Of a DNA stretch of 64,000 nt, positions 35,780 to 46,214 are shown piece after piece; within the stretch, counting starts at the first letter, position 1, and each line of letters opens with the position of its first letter. Below the pieces are notes generated by a model. It saw nothing but the letters and a program-made list of their open reading frames with translations, had not been told where the DNA came from and searched no databases. The DNA comes from Azolla caroliniana (lineage: Eukaryota; Polypodiophyta): contig JBHGNT010000001.1 of assembly GCA_043228905.1 (NCBI GenBank), forward strand, positions 26,040,001 to 26,104,000, in the 5' to 3' direction. A program made the position numbers and the translations under genes.

Positions 35780-38700
35780 CTCGATCTTCTTTGGTCGAAG
35801 CCGGTGCGTTCGGTCGAACTGGGCTTTGTTCCTCGTCCTTGCCACCCGAAGCTTTTCCGTAGCTTGCTCTACGTTCTCTGGTCTTCGTTCGAGCTGTCGT
35901 ATGCGCGCCGCCAACAGTTCCTCCCGGCTCATCTCGTCTCTCCAGGCCACGGTTGCCCATGAGGAGATCGTACGTTCCATCGGCATGATCGGCTTCTGCC
36001 CAAACATGAGCTCTGCCGGCATGAATCCGGTTACCGAACTGTGCGTAGTTTGGTCCGCCCACAACGCGTAAGGCAGCAGCCGCGGCCAGTTCCCGACTTG
36101 ACCTCCGCATGCCCGAACTAACGCCTTGACGATCGGTCCGTGTCCGCACTCCACCTTTCCATTCGCCTCCGGATTGTATGCAGTGGTAAGCGAGAGCTTG
36201 ACTCCTAGTCGGTCGAACAGCTCCTCGGCCTCTTCGGCGTCCAACTCCTCGCGATCAGCCACGATCTTCCCGTCGCACCCGTACCGGCATATCACGTCCT
36301 CAATCAGGAACCGACATACGACCACGGTCGTTTTGTTCTGAAGGGCTCAGCCTTCTACCTGGTTCGTCAGATCTTCCCGAGCCAGGACCAGATATCGCAT
36401 CTGTCCTACTCCCATCGGCATCGTCACCAGGTCTACCATCCATTTGAAGTGGATGGTCGGAGGGTACGTAGGGTGAAGCTCGTCCCGATGTCGGACTACG
36501 GAGTGCATCTGAGAGCTCTCGCAAGTTGTCACGAACCGATGCACGTCCCTGTACAGTCCCGACCACCAGTACTTCCCCTTTATCTTCTCGAACGTGGCCC
36601 ACGTTCCACGGTGTCCAGCCCAAGGGCTGTCGTGGTAGGCCGTCAGCAGCTCCTCCTGTTCTTCCTTCATCGCCACCACCCAAAGCGGGACGCCGTTCCT
36701 CTTCTTCGGGTGCTTCCATAAGTATCCGTTCCGGAGAAAGAATCGGTAAGCTTTCTTCCGGATCCGGTTGGCCTCGTCCTTCGTCCATGACGCATCCGGC
36801 GTCATTGTCCTAAAAAATCCACCGATCTGGAGCCACTCGCCGTCGTACTTGCTCTCTTCGAAGTCGTTAAGTGCCGGAGTGCTCGTCCCATCGGTCGTCA
36901 CATACGCCGCCTCGAAGAAGTCCACGCCGACTTCTTCGTCCTCCGAAACCATGCCGCCCTCGTCATCAAACCTCGCCCTCGAAAGCATGTCGGCCATGGC
37001 GTTGTCCTTTCCGGAAATGTGCCGTATTTCCGGATCCAGGGACTTGATGTACCCTATCCACCTGAGCATCGCCAGGTCCGGTGTCGCGCATCCGGAAACC
37101 ATGCCGAGAATTGGCAGGCAATCCGTCTCGATAATCACTTTTGTCCCGATCAGGTAGTCTTTGTCGGCCTTTACTGCCGAAACGATACCCCAGAGTTCAC
37201 GTTTAACCTGGGCGTACCCTCGCTGTCGCTCACTGAGGACCTTTGCACCGAATCGGATCGGGAACCGAATGCCGTCCTCGTTTTCTTGGTTGACGACCCA
37301 TCCGATCCCGGTCGGACTCGTATCCACCGTTATGTATACCGGGGTACCCTTCTCGTAGACAGTCTTCCGGAGCGCCGGTGCTGCCGCAAGAGCTTCCTTC
37401 AGCTTCCGGACCGACTCCGTGTGCTCGTCTCGCCACTCGAATTTTCGCCCCTTCTTCAGCAACCCGTATAGTGGCTCCGCAACGTGGGCGTAATGCGGGA
37501 TCCATATGTGGTAGAACGCGCATGCCCCCAGGAACCTCCGAACTTTCGTAACCGAGCTACAGTCGGTCTTCATCGCGGAGATGGCTTCTACCTTTGCTGG
37601 AGACGGCTTCCGGCCATATGGTCCACATAGGTGTCCAACCACCAGGATTTCTGATTGCCCGAAGGCCGATTTCTCCCCGGAGAAGGTGAGCCTCGCATCC
37701 TCTAGCCTTTGTAGCACTTTCTCGCAGTCGCCGATGTGTGTTGCCACAAATCGCCGGCATCGGTCCGGCCCGACTGTCTCGTCCTTCTCTTCCACCGGGC
37801 ACCCTTTGATAGGGATGTCGTCTAGAAACGGCATGGTGATGTCCGGGATGCAATCCCTCAGTACCTTGTTCATTGCATTCACCATGTGGGCCACCGAGTT
37901 GGTCCCTCCTTGCGGCAGGGTACACATTCGCACTAGGCCGAGGGGGGTTCGCATCGTCGTAATGTCTCTGCTCTCCACGGCTAGCTGGAACTGGTCGTAC
38001 CCCGAGTACAGATCACCGACCGAATAAATCGACCTTCCGGTGAAGGTCTCCGCGAACTCGTCTATGGTCGGTCCGATTCCTGCGTTCCGAATGGTCACTC
38101 TGTTGACCGGCTGCAGGTCTTGAATGAAGCGCAATGTTCCATTTTTCTTTGGTACGGTAAACCATCGGTTCGAGTATGGGGCACTCGACGGTTCGAGAAT
38201 GCCCATATCGACTTTCTGCCTCAATAGCTCCATCAACTTCGGGATGTGAGCTCTCGGTACTGGAATCGGCTTGAGATTCCACGGTACATGCGGTACCGTG
38301 AATATCACCATCGGCTCCACGATTGTCGGGTCTACGCACCCGATCTCTTCTGGTGAGAATGCGAAGGCTTTCCCGTGCCTTCCGAGCATCCTCCGAAACC
38401 GGTCTTGCTCCGCCGGCAGTAGGAACCCGCCCCCACCGATTTTGAGCTCCCGGAGCGTTCCGTCGGTGAAGGTGTGTCCTATGCAGACCGGATCTCGCAA
38501 ACTGGGGTCCGACGCAACCCCTCTTATCCGGGACTCGTTGCCCTCCGGTAAGGGTGCCGCGACTGGCCTTACCTTCCGGTCCACAGTCTTGTACTTCGTG
38601 CTAACTCGGGCCGTCTGATCCGACCCGAGCCCCCGACTGAAGTTCGCGATGACTTCGTACATCTCTTCGGAACATACCGGTATCGTCTGGTCTTCATTAA

Positions 38701-39025
38701 GGTCTTCTCCGGCTACCTTCCTCAGCATTCCCAAGGTGTCGTCGAAGGAGACCGCCTCCACGGCTCCGCTGATTTCCTCGTCCATGCCGAGAACTTCGCA
38801 CGCTCGAAGTCGCACTTTCGCCCTTGTCTTTTCTCGGCCAACGATGCCGACTATCATACACCCGCCGTTGTCGGAGAAGCAAAATTTCCTACCTATCGTA
38901 CAGTCGTGGTGGGGTCTTTCCCGAGTGTTCGGGCTGTCTCGGCCCCACGCCTTGGCAGCCCTCTCTAAAAATCCTCCCGGTTCTCGCCACCGAGGGATTC
39001 GCGGTTTCGCTCGTGGTTCGGTCAC
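35750..39025 (-). pseudogene. A3 Pol: RT, RNase H, integrase (one premature stop)
   Basis: Reverse transcriptase, RNase H and integrase of a Ty3/gypsy element. The 892-codon open part (39025-36347) begins in the frame -1 to Gag-protease and overlaps its stop. RT catalytic FLDD is at residues 400-403 (MPFLDDIPIKGC). RNase H starts near residue 560 (VDTSPTGIGW) and carries HISGKDNAMADMLSRA. The integrase zinc region follows HDSPWAGHRG (about residue 797); its second cysteine is serine (CESSQM, against CKSCQM in A2). A stop at 36345-36347 interrupts; the same frame then continues through the integrase core (YNPEANGKVE) to RPKKIEE, where a deletion fuses it to the LTR. It is the most complete family-A pol here. 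The order RT, RNase H, integrase excludes copia. Confidence 0.93.
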
Positions 39026-41091
39026 ACCGTCAGAAATTGCATCGAATGGCGCTCGTCCTGGCTTTTGACCCTCGCGTAGGCCGAACCGTTGTCCAGCACC
39101 TTGGTCTCCATCCGCGCCGCCGTGATGTATGGTTCCCCTAATATGACCGGGTGCGAGGACGTCTCCTGTACGAAGAAGTGCTGGTCAATCTCGACGTCGC
39201 CGATCTTGACTCGCACGTTTGGGCAGGCCCCGTGCAGTTCCTCGGTGGCGCATGTCGCCGCCCGTATCTTCCACCCGTGCTTGGTGTTGATCGGCCACTT
39301 TCCCTTCTTATAGAAGTCCATGGACATCAAGTTTATTTCCGAACCGTGGTCCACCAATGCCACCACCGGTTCCTGAACATCTCCGATCTTTACCGGGGTC
39401 TCCGTGGTCGCTCGGGCCCAGTGCGGCCTTGAATAGTGGCTCTCCGCCCACTCATCTTCCAGCGCCATGTCGTCGATGTGCGTCGTCCGCACCTCCACCG
39501 GTCTTTCCGGTTCCGTCTCTGTCGACAGCCTCTTCCGTTTCACCAGGTCCACAATGGAGTCGTGGAACTCCTTCTTGGCGATCCCTAGCACCTCCCGCAA
39601 TGACAACTCCACTTTGCTGTCGAGGATCCATTCTTCTAGGACCTTTCGTAGGTCCGTAGTCCTTTCTATATCCGTCCCCAGTCGGTATCCGCCATTCCTG
39701 GGGTTATCTTGCGAGCTGGACCCACCGGCATTGTTCCGTCGTTGCCCGAATCGGGTCTTGTACCGTTGTGAGGGCCCGGCCGCTCCGGTTTTCCCCACCC
39801 GTTTGTCTTCTACCAGAGCCTCGTAGTTTCGGCAGGCGGCTTCTACGAATCCCGTCTTCTCCTCGACCGGATCGCTCCACCCGGTTATTTCCCGGACCCG
39901 TCTCTCAGCGCGGTCCGTTTCATCTTTCCTTAGCCGTGTGCCGGCAAGACCTTCCAGCATTGCCGACCAGAATCCGTCTTTGCCCTCCTTTCGGGCCTCG
40001 CTGCCCCCGACCCGAATGCCGGCCGACGCCGAGTAGTGGATGGCCTCCACGTGTCGGGCTGCTACCTCTTCCATCAGTCTCTTCATTCCTCCTCGCCCGT
40101 CGTTTCGGTTTAGGGCCCTTCTGGTGTCGCCGGCATGCACAAGTCCTTCCCACAGGTACACCACCCGGTTCCTCAACGCCTCTGCGAAATCGCCGCAGTC
40201 CTTCCGAATGTGGCCGACCTCATCGCACCACATGCACCTGTTCCCTGCTGCCGGCCGTCGGTCATGAGCCGGTTCGCCGCCTTCCCTTCGAGTCTGGGCG
40301 ATCTGGAGATCCTTTATCGCCCGCGTCAACTCCTCCAGCGTTGCTCCTCCGGACGAGCCACTGACCATGCCGGTTGAAGCTGGACCGGTTTCGAGCCATT
40401 CCCGGGTTTCTTCCCTTCACCCTTGCGGTGCCGGTTCAAGCCTCCTTGCCGTGACAGAGCCTGCACCAGCCACCCCGTTGTCAGCCCATTCTCGCCGTTT
40501 GTCGAAACGGCCACATACTCTCTTAACCGCAGCCCAGTCGGTCGTCAGCCCGTCTTCGGTTTCCAGCAAGGAGCCGACTTGATCCCGGTCCTGCTCGTCC
40601 ACCGACTTGACGAACAGTAGGACCCGGCTCGTATCCAGAACGGTTCGGTCAAGCGCCGAAAGGCGCGCAAAGCGTTCCTCGAACTCCCGGAGGAGTGCCG
40701 ACGCGTTTCTTCCCTTGCCGGGGGACTCCACCCTCTCCATGAAGTCCCATTTCGAAAGCCGGAGCGTGTCGTCCAGCCCGTATTTTTCTAGGAGTCGACC
40801 TTCGAACTCCTCCTAGGTACGGCTCTCCGTCCGCACCTCGAGCACCTCCGCATGGATGCTCGGCATCGCCACTCGAGGGAACCCGGCAAGACGCCTCTCT
40901 TCCGGAATGTCCCGCATCAGCATTTCTGCCCCGTAGGACGCCAAATACTTCGTGGCATCCTTTTCGCTGAACCGGCCGATCGTACCAACGACTGCCTCAA
41001 TGGCTCTGTCGAGGGCACCGGAGCCCTCGCGTGCGCTCAGTATCCGATCCACGGCCGAAGCCATGGCCTCCGCAAGATCCGACCCTTTCAT
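39022..41091 (-). pseudogene. A3 Gag-protease
   Basis: Structural Gag followed in the same frame by a retropepsin-like protease. I place the start at the ATG at 41091-41089, 24 bases after the primer site. The capsid-like part contains EEFEGRL and FEERFARLSALD; a CCHC knuckle CMWCDEVGHIRKDC lies near 40235-40190; the protease block ALVDHGSEINLMS is near 39360-39320. In-frame stops occur at 40815-40813 (TAG) and about 40417 (TGA); the latter has a counterpart in A5. The frame ends at a TGA (39024-39022) where A2 reads CGA and continues, so this stop may be a CpG change. Pol follows in frame -1. Confidence 0.9.
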
Positions 41092-41114
41092 CTTCTGCTC
41101 TTCTGCCGCCTCCT

Positions 41115-41131
41115 TCACGTCGGGTTCACCA
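41115..41131 (-). promoter_or_regulatory. Primer-binding site of A3
   Basis: TGGTGAACCCGACGTGA on the minus strand, three bases inside the 5' LTR. The leading TGG pairs with a tRNA CCA end. The same 17 bases occur at 58741 (C) and 61659 (A5). I could not name the tRNA. Confidence 0.85.
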
Positions 41132-41134
41132 AGA

Positions 41135-41777
41135 TGTCGAGGTATTCCTCGCGGATGCGTGGAATGAGGCGGGACCTCGGGGGTCTTGTATCGAACAACA
41201 AGAGAGGAAGGGGAAGGGAAGAGACCCACTAGGTGCGAGCGTAGATCCACAGGGACACGGCCCTTCAACGCGAAGACGCGAGTGGGAAACCAACACAGAG
41301 AGACACGAAGGTGTGTATGTATATATTAACAGAGACAAACAAGAAGCACGAAGCCGGTTACAACCGAACAGGCCGGTGAACAGATGCCGATGCCTGTTCG
41401 TAAACGCACAGAAAGAAAGGAGTAGGTTGGAGGTGCTGCCGGAAGCACTCGGGCATTCCTCAGAGCAGCGCGAGCCTCCTGAAACCTGCACAGAAAGAAG
41501 CTATGTTGTTTGGAAGAGAGAGAAGCCTTCGGCCGACAACCCAACAACACTTCGTCCTCTCTGATTCCGCGATCCCCTTCCCCCTCCTCGTCTCCCTCCT
41601 TTTATAGGCAAGGAAGGAGCCGTTTCCTATTAACTTCCTACCTACCGAATCTACCTACCTAGGATCTTCTATGTCTCTAATTCTCTCTTATGTACAACGT
41701 AAGGCGTACGTGCATGAAGAGCCGGTTCCTATGCTCCGGCGCACCGATTCCGCTTGTGGACGGTTTTCTTCACGACA
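41135..41777 (-). repeat. 5' LTR of A3 (643 bp)
   Basis: From TGTCGTGAAGAAAACCG (41777) to ATACCTCGACA (41135) on the minus strand. A TATA-like box (CTATAAAAGGAGGG) lies near 41600. It should hold the promoter for the genomic transcript. It resembles the A2 LTR at the ends only, so A2 and A3 belong to different subfamilies. Confidence 0.9.
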
Positions 41778-44362
41778 ACGTACGGGTGAAAATCGGCGAT
41801 GTCAAGATCGACCAACACTTCTTCGTGCAGGAGACGTCCTCGCATCCGGTTATACTAGGAGAGCCATACATCACGGCGGCATGGATGGAGACCAAGGTGC
41901 TGGACAACGGTTCAGCCTATGCAAGAGTCAAGAGCCAGGATGGGCGTCACTCGGTCCAATTCCTGATGGTGCGACCAAACCATGAGCGTAACCGCGAGGT
42001 CCTCGACGGCGAAACCTGAGGGGATTTTTAGAGAGGGCTATCAAGGCGTGGGGCCGCGATAGTCCGGACACCCGGAAAAAACCCCACAAATGTACAATAC
42101 GGAAGAAGACTAGTACCATAGGTAGGAAATTTTGGTTCTCCAACAACAGAGGTTGTACTATGGCCGGCGTCAACGACCGGGAAAGGAAGCGAGCGGAGGA
42201 GCGGCTCAGGGGATGCGGAGTCCTCTTCCCCGACGAAGACATCAGCGGCGCCGTGGAGGCAGTCTCTTTTGGCGACACCTTGGGCGAGTTGCGAAAGGTG
42301 ATCGGTGAAGACCTTAGAGAAGACCGGACCGTTCCGGTAGGTTCGATGGGAATGTACGGAGTCATCGCGGACTTCGGGGAAAGGATCGGGTCGGATCGGA
42401 CAGCCCGCATGGATACAAAGTACAAGACTGTGGACCGGAAGGTGAGGCCAGTCGCGGCACCCTTGCCGGAGGGCAGCGATGAGCGGATAAAAGGGGTCGC
42501 GTCGAACCCAAGTTTACGGAATCCGGCTGGCATAGGGCACCGGTTCACTGACATAACGCTACGGGAGCTCAAGGTTGGTGGGGGTGGCTTTCTACTGCCG
42601 GCGGAGGAGAACATGTTTCGGAGAATGCTCGGAAGGCATGGGAAAGCCTTCGTGTTCTCGCCGGAGGAGATCGGGTGCGTGGACCCAACGATCGTCGAAC
42701 CGATGGTGATCTTCACGGTACCGCATGTACCGTGGAATCTCAAACCGATTCCGGTGCCAAGAGCTCACATCCTGAAGTTGATGGAGCTTCTGAAGCAAAA
42801 GATGGAGATGGGCATCCTCGAACCGTCGAGTGCCCCGTATTCGAATCGGTGGTTTACGGTGCCGAAGAAGAATGGCACGCTGCGTTTCATTCAGGACCTG
42901 CAACCGGTCAACAGGGTGACCATCCGTAATGCAGGAATCAGACCGACCATAGACGAGTTCACGGAGGCCTTCGCTGGGAGGTCGATCTATTCGGTCGGTG
43001 ACTTATACTCGGGGTACAACCAGTTCCAGCTAGCCGTGGAGAGCAAGGATATCACCACGATGCGAACCCCTCTCGGCCTAGTACGGATGTGTACCCTACC
43101 ACAAGGCGGGGAGAACTTAGTGGCGCATATGGTGAACACAATGAACAAGGTGTTAAGGGAATGCATCCCGGACATCACCATGCCATTCTTGGACGACATC
43201 CTGATAAAGGGGTGTCCGGTGGATGACACGGATGAGACTGGCGGGCCAGACGGATGCCGGAGGTTCGTCGTGAACCACATCAACGACTGCGAGAAGGTGC
43301 TGCAGTGGATCGAAAAGTTACGACTCACCTTCTCCGGAGAAAAATCGGCGTTCGGACAGTCGGAGATCTTGGTGGTCAGACACCTGTGCGGGCCCTATGG
43401 TAGGAAACCGTCTCCGGCAAAGGTAGAGGCCATCTCTGCGATGAGGGACGATTGTGGGTCGGTCACAGAGGTCCGCAGATTGCGGGAGCATGCGTGTTCT
43501 ACCACATCTAGATTCCGCACTACGCGCATGTTGCGGAGCCTCTCTACGGGCTTTTGAAGAAAGGGTGTGGGTTCGAGTAGAGGACGGAGCACAGGAGTCG
43601 GTCCGGAGACTAAAGGAGGCACTTACGGTAGCGCTGACCCTCTGTAAAGCGGTTTACGGCAAGGGTGTCCCCATTTGCGTGACGGTGGACACGAGCCCGA
43701 CCGGGATCGGGTGGGTAATCAATCAGGACGACAAGGATGGCGTACGATTCTCGATCCGGTTCGGGGCGAAGGTATTGAGCGAGCGGCAGCGAGGATACGC
43801 CCAAGTTAAGCGCGAGCTTTGGGGTATCGTTTCGGCAGTCAAGGCCGACAAGGACTATCTGATCTGGACGGAGGTGATCATCGAGACAGACTGCCTGTCG
43901 ATACTCGACATGGTTTTCGGATGTGCGATGCTGGACCTAGCAATGCTCCGGTGGATAGCGTACATTAAGTCCCTGAACCCGGAGATACGACACATCTCCG
44001 GAAAGGACAACGCCATGGCCGACATACTTTCGAGAGCGAGGTTCAATGACAAAGACGGCATGGTTTTGGATGACGAAGAAGTCGGCGAGGACTTCTTCGG
44101 GTCGGCTAACGTAACGACGAGGAAAGGGGACACTCTGACGCTCAACGAATTTGACGAAAGACGGTACGACGGGGTGTGGCTCCAAATCGGGAGGTTCCTA
44201 CGAACGATGACGCCGGACGCAGCATGGACGAGAGAAGAGGCGAGCCTGGTACGGAAGAAGGCGTACCGGTTCTTCCTGCGGGATGAGCGCATATGGAGGC
44301 ACCCAAAGAAGAGAAACGACATCCTGCTTTGAGTAGTGGCAAAGAAAGAAGAACAAGAGGAA
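41778..44362 (+). pseudogene. A2 protease end, RT and RNase H
   Basis: The reading resumes at VRVKIGDVKIDQHFF after A3. The Gag-protease frame ends at 42016-42018. Pol runs in another frame: RT is open 42160-43557 with FLDD near 43189 (MPFLDDILIKGC). Two frameshifts (near 43480 and 43595) and stops break the RT-RNase H linker. RNase H is open to 44332 (VDTSPTGIGW near 43687, HISGKDNAMADILSRA near 43990). A TGA at 44330-44332 replaces a tryptophan. Element B interrupts at EELL. Non-functional. Confidence 0.88.
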
Positions 44363-44367
44363 CTACT

Positions 44368-44757
44368 TGTTGGCCGGTCAGAAGAGCAAGGACAGGTGGG
44401 AAGGCGGAGTTGGATCGGATAATAGGAAGTAAATAATAGTAGAATTATTATTCGGAGGGACGGATCCGGTACAGTTGTACCGATCCGGATCCGGACCGAT
44501 TCGGATGTCGGTTGCCTAAGCGCACCGATTGTAACCTTGCCGGATGCCTATAAAAGGATCCAATGATTTGTAAAGGGTTTGACGGAAGTAATACAATAGT
44601 AATTATTGCGTGTTTATCTGTATCTTCATATTGTTTACCGTCTGTGCTTAATTGTAATCATCTTACGCGTGTAACCTAACATCCAATCCTTACCACCCCT
44701 TTGGAGAAGTGTCGGATAGACACCTGTGTTGAGGCTAGTCCGGCCAGGCAGACAACA
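44368..44757 (+). repeat. 5' LTR of element B (390 bp)
   Basis: TGTTGGCCGGTC to CAGACAACA. A CCTATAAAAGG box is at about 44547-44557. Upstream of it lie GATCCGG palindromes around 44461-44497. Transcription should start about 30 bases after the box. Confidence 0.95.
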
Positions 44758-44763
44758 CTATTT

Positions 44764-44781
44764 TGGCGACCACGATTCCTG
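44764..44781 (+). promoter_or_regulatory. Candidate primer-binding site of element B
   Basis: TGGCGACCACGATTCCTG starts six bases after the LTR. TGG fits a tRNA CCA end. It differs completely from the family-A primer site. The tRNA is not identified. Confidence 0.6.
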
Positions 44782-44809
44782 CAAAGTGCAGAGGACAACC
44801 GGGGGATGG

Positions 44810-45460
44810 ATGTCTAGACCAAACGATGACCACATCACCGAACGAGGGAGACGATACACCGAATGCGAGCAACGACGGGAAGCCCTGCAACACGCCGTCG
44901 ACGAGATCCGGCGGGATCGGTCATTCTCCAAAACTTTTCGGAGAGTCGCAGAAGAAGCACTGCAGTTTCGGGTTCTGCAAATCCCCGACGAAGGCAGTAG
45001 CATAACAAGCCTGCAAGAGGCGGAAACGATACTACAGACGCTCGCCGGGGGCGACGGGGACTCGGAAGCATTCGCAACACTTGAGGCGGAGTCGGAAAGC
45101 GACGGAAGCGTTGCGTCCCGGTATAAAAGCAGCCACGACACACCAAACGACCCGGGGGAAGAGGGGTCGGAAGACTCAGTAACACCGGAGCCAGAGGAAG
45201 AAATAACCTTGGAGTTCGGTGACCGGCAATCGCCGAGGGAGGCTGACCGGATACCGACAACACCCGCAAAGGAACCGAAGGAGCGGATACCGACAACACC
45301 CGCGAAGGAACCGAAGGAGCGGATACCGACAACACCCGCGGAGGAACCAAAGGACCGGACACCGGCAACACCCGCGGAGGAACTGAAGGAGCGGATACCG
45401 GCACCAACCGCGGAGGAACCAAATGTTCTCACACCGACGCCAACAGCGGACAAGAAGTAG
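44810..45460 (+). CDS. Element B leader ORF, acidic repeat protein
   Basis: An intact frame of 216 codons from ATG 44810 (MSRPNDDH); an in-frame ATG at 44726 lies inside the LTR and I do not use it. The first half is charged and helical (RREALQHAVDEIRRDRS). The second half is acidic and ends in five copies of a 12-residue repeat, ERIPTTPAKEPK and variants. No known domain. It lies between primer site and Gag. Its stop at 45458-45460 is ten bases before the Gag ORF, so it may be the N-terminal part of Gag cut off by a stop. Role unknown. Confidence 0.6.
   Translation: MSRPNDDHITERGRRYTECEQRREALQHAVDEIRRDRSFSKTFRRVAEEALQFRVLQIPDEGSSITSLQEAETILQTLAGGDGDSEAFATLEAESESDGSVASRYKSSHDTPNDPGEEGSEDSVTPEPEEEITLEFGDRQSPREADRIPTTPAKEPKERIPTTPAKEPKERIPTTPAEEPKDRTPATPAEELKERIPAPTAEEPNVLTPTPTADKK
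45242..45430 (+). repeat. 36-bp minisatellite in the leader ORF
   Basis: Five in-frame units built on GAGCGGATACCGACAACACC; the first three are nearly identical and the last two are more diverged. The multiple-of-three period keeps the frame. Confidence 0.9.
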
Positions 45461-45469
45461 GAGAGTCAG

Positions 45470-46214
45470 TTGGACGACACGATGCCGTACCCATACCCAA
45501 AGTATCGGGATGAGCCCGACGCGGAGGCACACGTGTACGCATTCCTCCAAACATGGGAAGCCAACCATGTCTCCCAAAGAGTGACGGAGCCCGAAGCCGA
45601 ACGATCCAAAGTCGCCGAATTTGGCATAACCTTAGAAGGTGGCCCGATGGCACGCAAAGCACTTACCGGGCAGCTTTGCCACATTCGATGCCTTGAAGGC
45701 CAGATTCCTCAGGCTTTTTCACAGACAAGTTGAGCAAAGGGAATTGGTCGGGCAGTTCTACACCACCCGGCAGGAAGAGAACGAGACTGTGCCACAATTC
45801 ATCATTCGGTTTCAGACCCTGCACAACCAACTGACAAGAGCACCACCCGAAGACGAAGCCAAAGCAGTTTTTTTGGCCGCGTTGAAAGAGCCACTTCGAA
45901 CAATGTGCGGACTCCTTGATTTCCAAACCAGCACAATGGACCAAGTTATTGATCGGGTTTTAGAAATGGACAAGACTAGCCCCTTCTTGTCGATGGGGAT
46001 GTTACACCGGGCACTCCCGAAGGAGGAAGACCTGAGGTTCCGACAGGCCTTACAATGCACAACATGCCTAAATTTGGGGCACTCAACAGTAGACTGCACC
46101 CTGCGGACACAATGTATGATCTGCAACTCTCGAGCCCATACAACGGACCGATGCGAATATAACCTGTTAAATCGGCGGGCATCACCGGTTCGACACATAG
46201 AACCGCGCAATTAG
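45470..46214 (+). pseudogene. Element B Gag with two CCHC knuckles
   Basis: Capsid-type Gag of the retrotrans_gag kind. The start is MDDTMPYPYPKY at 45470. A frameshift near 45640 moves the reading from the frame of ITLEGGPMA to that of HLPGSFATFDALKARF. Then FYTTRQEENETVPQFIIRF and ALKEPLRTMCG show the conserved capsid C-terminal part. Two knuckles follow: CTTCLNLGHSTVDC and CMICNSRAHTTDRC (46055-46155). A TAG at 46212-46214 ends the frame, yet the same frame continues without a stop into an RD-rich linker, a third knuckle and Pol. Confidence 0.85.

Larger units (their letters stand above)
35436..41777 (-). mobile_element. Element A3 (Ty3/gypsy, 6.3 kb), inserted in A2
   Basis: On the minus strand: 5' LTR (41777-41135), primer site, Gag-protease, pol and a truncated 3' LTR (35779-35436). 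ACGT flanks it at 35432-35435 and 41778-41781, and removal of one copy restores the A2 protease frame. LTR ends are TGTC...GACA. Over about 343 bp the two LTRs differ at nine positions that I counted, all transitions, so it is younger than A1. The 5' half of the 3' LTR and the end of pol are deleted. Confidence 0.92.

Noticed and set aside
36126-40582. Plus-strand frames of 80-200 codons over A3
   Set aside because: They are antisense shadows of the GC-rich minus-strand Gag and Pol.
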